Source of the DNA: an uncultured Clostridia bacterium
GTDB lineage: Bacteria; Bacillota; Limnochordia; Darwinibacteriales; Darwinibacteriaceae
Length of the DNA: 33,159 nucleotides
Direction of reading: 5' to 3'
Assembly: GCA_900018335.1 (NCBI GenBank)
Contig: FIZK01000016.1
Span: 1,517 to 34,675 of the forward strand
The notes under the pieces are model-generated. The model had not been told where the DNA came from and ran no database searches. It saw nothing but the letters and a program-made list of their open reading frames with translations. Both the position numbers and the translations under genes were made by a program. Positions 29,077-33,159 of the stretch are shown in pieces. Each line of letters starts with the position of its first letter. Positions within the stretch are counted from its first letter, which is position 1.

Positions 29077-29538
29077 TTAAGAATCGCCCTTGCCGTAAGC
29101 CCTTTGGGCCCTCTTCCGCTGCACCTCCTGCTGCGCCTGGGTCCGCTTCAAATAGGTGCCGAGGGCAGCCTCGTTGCGGCGCTCCTGGGACTCCAGCTTT
29201 TCCAGCACAGGGACGAGCTCGCTCACCACAGCGTTGAGGGCTGCCAGATCATCCTGATAGTATTCTGGGGCAGCCAGCTTCAGCTGCGGTAGGGAAAAGG
29301 CGGCGAGCTCGAAATGGGTTACCAGCTGCTCCTGGAGAGCCCGAATCTGCTGCTCGTACTCCCCGGCGCGCTTCAGCAGGCCCTCTTTGGTCTTGAGCAC
29401 CTGCAAAAGCCGGTCCAGCTGGCCGTGTTCAATGAGCTCGCCTTCCTGCGAACCCACCTCACCGATCTCTTTATACAAGTTGAGCTGGTCCGTATAAGCC
29501 TGGGTGAGCGCCGTGATCTTCTCGCGGATTTCCCTCAT
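29077..29538 (-). CDS. FliT/FlgN-like flagellar chaperone
   Basis: Coiled-coil small protein directly after fliS with ATGA overlap (29535-29538). Confidence 0.55.
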   Translation of the reverse strand: MREIREKITALTQAYTDQLNLYKEIGEVGSQEGELIEHGQLDRLLQVLKTKEGLLKRAGEYEQQIRALQEQLVTHFELAAFSLPQLKLAAPEYYQDDLAALNAVVSELVPVLEKLESQERRNEAALGTYLKRTQAQQEVQRKRAQRAYGKGDS

Positions 29539-29906
29539 CTGACCTGGGACACCACCTGTTCCCAAGTATCCCTGAGCTCAACCAGGAAGCGTATGGCCTC
29601 GTCTACGATCTCGGGATCCTTCTTGATGTTGGCCTCCACCAAACGGTCATAAATATACGTGTACAATTGCTGCAAGTTCTGCGCGATTTCACCCACGCTG
29701 AGATCCAGCGATAAATTCAGCTCGCTGATAATGTCTTGCACGCGGATGAGTTTGCTGTTGGCCGCCTCCAGTTCCCCCTTGCTGATGTGCTCCTGTGCCT
29801 GACGCGCGAAACGAATGGCGCCGTCAAACAGCATGAGCAGAAGCTCTCCTGGAGAAGCAGTTGATACTTGAGTCTGTCTGTAAACCTGATAAGCATGTGC
29901 AGTCAT
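29535..29906 (-). CDS. fliS: Flagellar export chaperone FliS
   Basis: AYQVYRQTQVSTASPGELLLMLFDGAIRFARQA...YTYIYDRLVEANIKKD. Confidence 0.95.
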   Translation of the reverse strand: MTAHAYQVYRQTQVSTASPGELLLMLFDGAIRFARQAQEHISKGELEAANSKLIRVQDIISELNLSLDLSVGEIAQNLQQLYTYIYDRLVEANIKKDPEIVDEAIRFLVELRDTWEQVVSQVR

Positions 29907-29925
29907 GATTGTGCCTCCCAACCCC

Positions 29926-30306
29926 CTAAGCCCACTTGTCGATCAGAAGCCCGATCATCTCGCGGATCCTGGCCACAGTATCGAGTACTTCTTCAGGAGG
30001 GATTTCTTTAATCACCTCGTTGTTTTCAAGGTTCACGACCTTGACCATCATCCGCTGCGTGTCCTCATGGACGCTGAACCTCAAGGCGCGGTTGATGTAC
30101 TCTATTGCATCGTTGAGAGCCTCCACTGCTTCTTGGACTTCAAGCTCGTCGAGTTCTTCAGGTTTCGCAGCTTCCTTCCAGTGCTGCTCCAGTGCAGCTG
30201 CATCGAGACTGGCCTGCTGAGGTTTCCGCCCCAGGCTCTGTGTTTCGGGAGCCTGCGGCATATACTCCGTCCTCTTCAGCTCCAATGATCCTCCTTGAAC
30301 TTTCAT
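29926..30306 (-). CDS. flaG: FlaG family protein
   Basis: LNDAIEYINRALRFSVHEDTQRMMVKVVNLENNEVIKEIPPEEVLDTVARIREMIGLLID. Confidence 0.9.
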   Translation of the reverse strand: MKVQGGSLELKRTEYMPQAPETQSLGRKPQQASLDAAALEQHWKEAAKPEELDELEVQEAVEALNDAIEYINRALRFSVHEDTQRMMVKVVNLENNEVIKEIPPEEVLDTVARIREMIGLLIDKWA

Positions 30307-30335
30307 ACGCCTACCCTCCTTGTCTTCTCATCTTC

Positions 30336-30590
30336 TCACAGGTCGCTCTGGGCATCGGGCCGAACTTCACGCAGCGCCTTTTCCAAGGTCCCCACATCGA
30401 TCTCCCTTTGCAAAGCGGCCCGTTTGTTTTCCTCCTGAATCACCTCATATACCTCATGCCTGTGAACCATGATGTGGCGCGGGGCATCAATGCCAAGCTT
30501 AACCTGATCGCCGCGGACATCCACCACCACAATGCGGACATGATCTCCAATCATGATGCTTTGATCAACTTTACGCGTTAACACGAGCAT
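30336..30590 (-). CDS. csrA: Carbon storage regulator CsrA
   Basis: [66 protein letters not shown] before ATG. Confidence 0.97.
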   Translation of the reverse strand: MLVLTRKVDQSIMIGDHVRIVVVDVRGDQVKLGIDAPRHIMVHRHEVYEVIQEENKRAALQREIDVGTLEKALREVRPDAQSDL

Positions 30591-30634
30591 GTCTGTCCCT
30601 CCCTGGACCATATTCTGCCCGGATTAGCCCAGAT

Positions 30635-31129
30635 TTAGACTGATTCTGAAATATCTTCCGTCCTCTGCGCTGCACCGCTTTTCTGCTGGATCAGATAAGC
30701 ATTCTTGTGCATCTCGGCTATCACGTTATGCTTGGTATGAAAAGTGTCCCCAGCGATGATGAGCTGAGCGCCCAAACGCTCTTTGGTGTTGATCACCACA
30801 GGAGCCTGCAGGTTCACCGTCATCTCCGCCACATTCTCAGGAATGGTTACGATGCCGTATACCTTACCATCCTCAGGCGAGCTGATCTGCAAAAGATCTA
30901 TCTCCTCATTGCTCAACTCCACCTCATAGTCAGCCCGGACCAGCTCCGGCATGATCACTACGAAAGTTAGGCCCGGCTCATCAACGGACTGGAGAAAGCT
31001 GAAGATACTGTCTTCCCGCTCCACAAGCACGTAGCGATGGTAATCTGCAAAGCCTAAGATCCCCCGGGGAAAATGGATGATCTGCTCCTCGTCCACTGTG
31101 ATGGTGCCAAACTTCGTTTTCAGTTCCAA
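30635..31129 (-). CDS. fliW: Flagellar assembly factor FliW
   Basis: FGTITVDEEQIIHFPRGILGFADYHRYVLVE, TVNLQAPVVINTKERLGAQLI. Confidence 0.95.
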   Translation of the reverse strand: MELKTKFGTITVDEEQIIHFPRGILGFADYHRYVLVEREDSIFSFLQSVDEPGLTFVVIMPELVRADYEVELSNEEIDLLQISSPEDGKVYGIVTIPENVAEMTVNLQAPVVINTKERLGAQLIIAGDTFHTKHNVIAEMHKNAYLIQQKSGAAQRTEDISESV

Positions 31130-31146
31130 CTAACCCACCTCACCCT

Positions 31147-31635
31147 TCACCCACGCACATCCACGTATACCCCACCCAAGTGCCAAGTAATGGTGGGAGG
31201 ACGCACGTCGTGTGTAATTGCAACTCCGCCCGGGCTCCAGTCCAGCTCAAGTTGATAATGGAAGCTGATCTTGGGCGGCGTGGTTGGCACGGCCTGGATG
31301 TTCAGCTCCGGGATCCGCTCATCCATACGGCGTTTCGCCTGATCAGCAAAGATGATCTCCTCGCGGAAGTGCCCCGCCCTTTCCACAACTTCATCGCCCT
31401 CGGCCGCCAACTTACCTATGGCTTCCAGAGTCTTCAGGCGGGCTTCGTCCCGCACCTGCTTGCTGTAGCCCAGGGGGCTGGGCAATCCCAACTCCGACCA
31501 GCACTGCCGCTGATCGATTTCCACCACGGGGCCTTCCGTCTTAATCTGCACCCGGGTAACCTGCTGCTGGATTTCTGCCCTGGGCCAGTGGTATTCTAGG
31601 TCAAATCGAGGATAGACTGTGGTTATGCGCAGCAT
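31147..31635 (-). CDS. DUF6470 (YviE-like) protein
   Basis: MLRITTVYPRFDLEYHWPRAEIQQQ...; positioned between flgL and fliW. Confidence 0.8.
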   Translation of the reverse strand: MLRITTVYPRFDLEYHWPRAEIQQQVTRVQIKTEGPVVEIDQRQCWSELGLPSPLGYSKQVRDEARLKTLEAIGKLAAEGDEVVERAGHFREEIIFADQAKRRMDERIPELNIQAVPTTPPKISFHYQLELDWSPGGVAITHDVRPPTITWHLGGVYVDVRG

Positions 31636-31649
31636 GTCCCGCTACCTGC

Positions 31650-32585
31650 CTAGCGCAAGAAGTCCACCAGCGAAGGCTGGATGATGCGGGCCCCCACCGC
31701 CAGCGCTGTGCGATAGGCAAATTCCTCCATCTTCAGCTCCATGATCGCCTCAGCATAGTCCAAATCCTGCTCCTCAGAGAGAATCTTGGTGAGGTTGAGC
31801 TGCAGATCCAAGAGGCGTTCCTGGGCCAGCTCAACTCGGTTCTGTTTACCGCCCAGTTCCGAGACGTGCTGCAGCACACCGTCCAGAGCTGCATCCAAGG
31901 CACCAATGGGCTCTGCACCCGCATAGTCGGGATGATCAACCAGCTGCCCGTAGAGCTGCTGCAGCGCCTGGAAAACAGGGGTGAACAGGATCTCACTGCC
32001 ATCGTCAGCGAAAGCATCCACGTTCACTGCCATGGTGACGCCTACGGCGATTTCAAACTCCAAGGATCTCTCCTCCGGGGGCAGCGTTTTCCCCACCTCA
32101 CCCAGGAAAGACACGTCATTGATCTTGCCATCAGTTACCCCGCCGCCGTCAAAGGGCTTCGTATCGGTATGCTGGCCAGCGAAGATGTAGCGTCCTCCGT
32201 GCGTGGAGTTGGCCAGCTGCAGGAGGTTATCGTGGAGCTGAGCCACTTCATCGGCCAGCGCCTGCCTGGCGGTGGGATCTAGGTGAGTAGATGCACCATT
32301 CACGGCAAGTTCCTTGGCCCTGTGGATCACGCTGATCACATCTTGCAGCACCACATCTGAGGCATCGAGCCAGGAAATGGCAGCGTCGATGTTGCGGATA
32401 TACTGTTCCGTCTCCTTTATGGAGCTGCGGGTGCGCAGAATCAGCCCCGCCTTGACCGGGTCATCGGAAGGCGCGTTGATCTTCTTCTTTGTACCCAGCT
32501 GGTTGTTGATGCGCTCCAGACGGGACAGTCCGCGGTTGAGATTGAGCAGCAAAGTGCTGTTCATCATCTTATTGGTAACGCGCAT
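31650..32585 (-). CDS. flgL: Flagellar hook-associated protein FlgL
   Basis: MRVTNKMMNSTLLLNLNRGLSRLERINNQLGTKKKINAPSDDPVKAGLILRTRSSI. Confidence 0.95.
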   Translation of the reverse strand: MRVTNKMMNSTLLLNLNRGLSRLERINNQLGTKKKINAPSDDPVKAGLILRTRSSIKETEQYIRNIDAAISWLDASDVVLQDVISVIHRAKELAVNGASTHLDPTARQALADEVAQLHDNLLQLANSTHGGRYIFAGQHTDTKPFDGGGVTDGKINDVSFLGEVGKTLPPEERSLEFEIAVGVTMAVNVDAFADDGSEILFTPVFQALQQLYGQLVDHPDYAGAEPIGALDAALDGVLQHVSELGGKQNRVELAQERLLDLQLNLTKILSEEQDLDYAEAIMELKMEEFAYRTALAVGARIIQPSLVDFLR

Positions 32586-32598
32586 AAGCAGCTACCTC

Positions 32599-33159
32599 CT
32601 AGCGTCCCACTATACCTAAGCGGTTGATAATAATATCGAGAGTCTCATCCACAGCCGTCATCATCCTGGCTGCGGCACTGTATGCATGCTGAAAGCGGAT
32701 CATGTTGGCCATTTCCTCATCGAGGTTTACGCCGGAGACGGACTCCTTCAGGTTCCTGAGGTGATTCTCCAAGACAACCTGATTCTCCGTCATGCGAATG
32801 GCTTCTTGGGTTCTCACGCCGATGTTGGCAATAATGGCATTGAAGGCGTCGCCGATGGTGGTTTGCTTATCTTTCGGCGGCGTGTGGCGCAGTCTGGCAA
32901 GTTCCCGGGCATTGTCTCCGTTGCCCTTGACTCCTTTCACTGCACTGGCCCTGATCAGGCTTACGTCTTCTGCGATTAGGGGGTTGACCCGCACCTGCAG
33001 GGCCGCGAAGGATACCTTGTCATAATCAGGTTTTTCCAGGTCACTTTGATCGGCAAAGACGAAGAAGTACGCCTCGGGGGCATCGTCGTTCCCATGCCCG
33101 CCGAGATCGTAGCCCTGGGCATGTATCCTGTTGAACTCCTGGACAAACTCAAGGGTCCA
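32599..33159 (-). CDS. flgK: Flagellar hook-associated protein FlgK (C-terminal part; 5' end beyond window)
   Basis: Frame stays open from 32994 to the right edge (WTLEFVQEFNRIHAQGYDLGGHG...YFFVFAD); C-terminus GVNLDEEMANMIRFQHAYSAAARMMTAVDETLDIIINRLGI. Confidence 0.95.
   Translation of the reverse strand, partial: WTLEFVQEFNRIHAQGYDLGGHGNDDAPEAYFFVFADQSDLEKPDYDKVSFAALQVRVNPLIAEDVSLIRASAVKGVKGNGDNARELARLRHTPPKDKQTTIGDAFNAIIANIGVRTQEAIRMTENQVVLENHLRNLKESVSGVNLDEEMANMIRFQHAYSAAARMMTAVDETLDIIINRLGIVGR

Noticed and set aside
1-33159. CRISPR arrays, insertion sequences, prophage or tRNA genes
   Set aside because: No regularly spaced repeats, transposase/integrase proteins or cloverleaf sequences were seen on either strand.

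Overview
A 33 kb, gene-dense, mostly minus-strand stretch whose gene order resembles the Bacillus subtilis flgK-to-uvrA region. In transcription order it reads flgK(partial)-flgL-DUF6470-fliW-csrA-flaG-fliS-fliT-like / hpf-(orphan nucleotidyltransferase-like)-secA-prfB / DUF2993-DUF5693-csaB-wecG/tagA-yitT / ctp(S41)-minJ-like PDZ-polysaccharide deacetylase / uvrB-uvrA-uvrC. A plus-strand inorganic pyrophosphatase lies between uvrB and the deacetylase. The left third carries three unrelated predicted outer-membrane beta-barrel proteins (signal peptide, terminal Phe), a DUF2089-DUF4097 pair, a Cof-type HAD phosphatase and an orphan MsmX/UgpC-type sugar ABC ATPase. Outer-membrane proteins in a Firmicute-type backbone suggest a diderm Bacillota lineage (inference). 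No CRISPR array, transposon, prophage, tRNA or rRNA was recognised. The points most worth follow-up are: (i) a possible structured 5' leader before the porin-like gene; (ii) an 18-bp palindrome resembling a ROK/XylR operator on the msmX-like promoter; (iii) an uncharacterised NTP-transferase-like protein between hpf and secA; (iv) the absence of hag and fliD from an otherwise canonical late flagellar cluster; (v) a csaB cell-wall-pyruvylation cluster where Bacillus has ftsEX; (vi) an RF2 programmed frameshift that the ORF track splits; and (vii) a DUF2089/DUF4097 pair sharing a short helical motif. I found no convincing completely new multi-gene system; most of the window is conserved housekeeping sequence.
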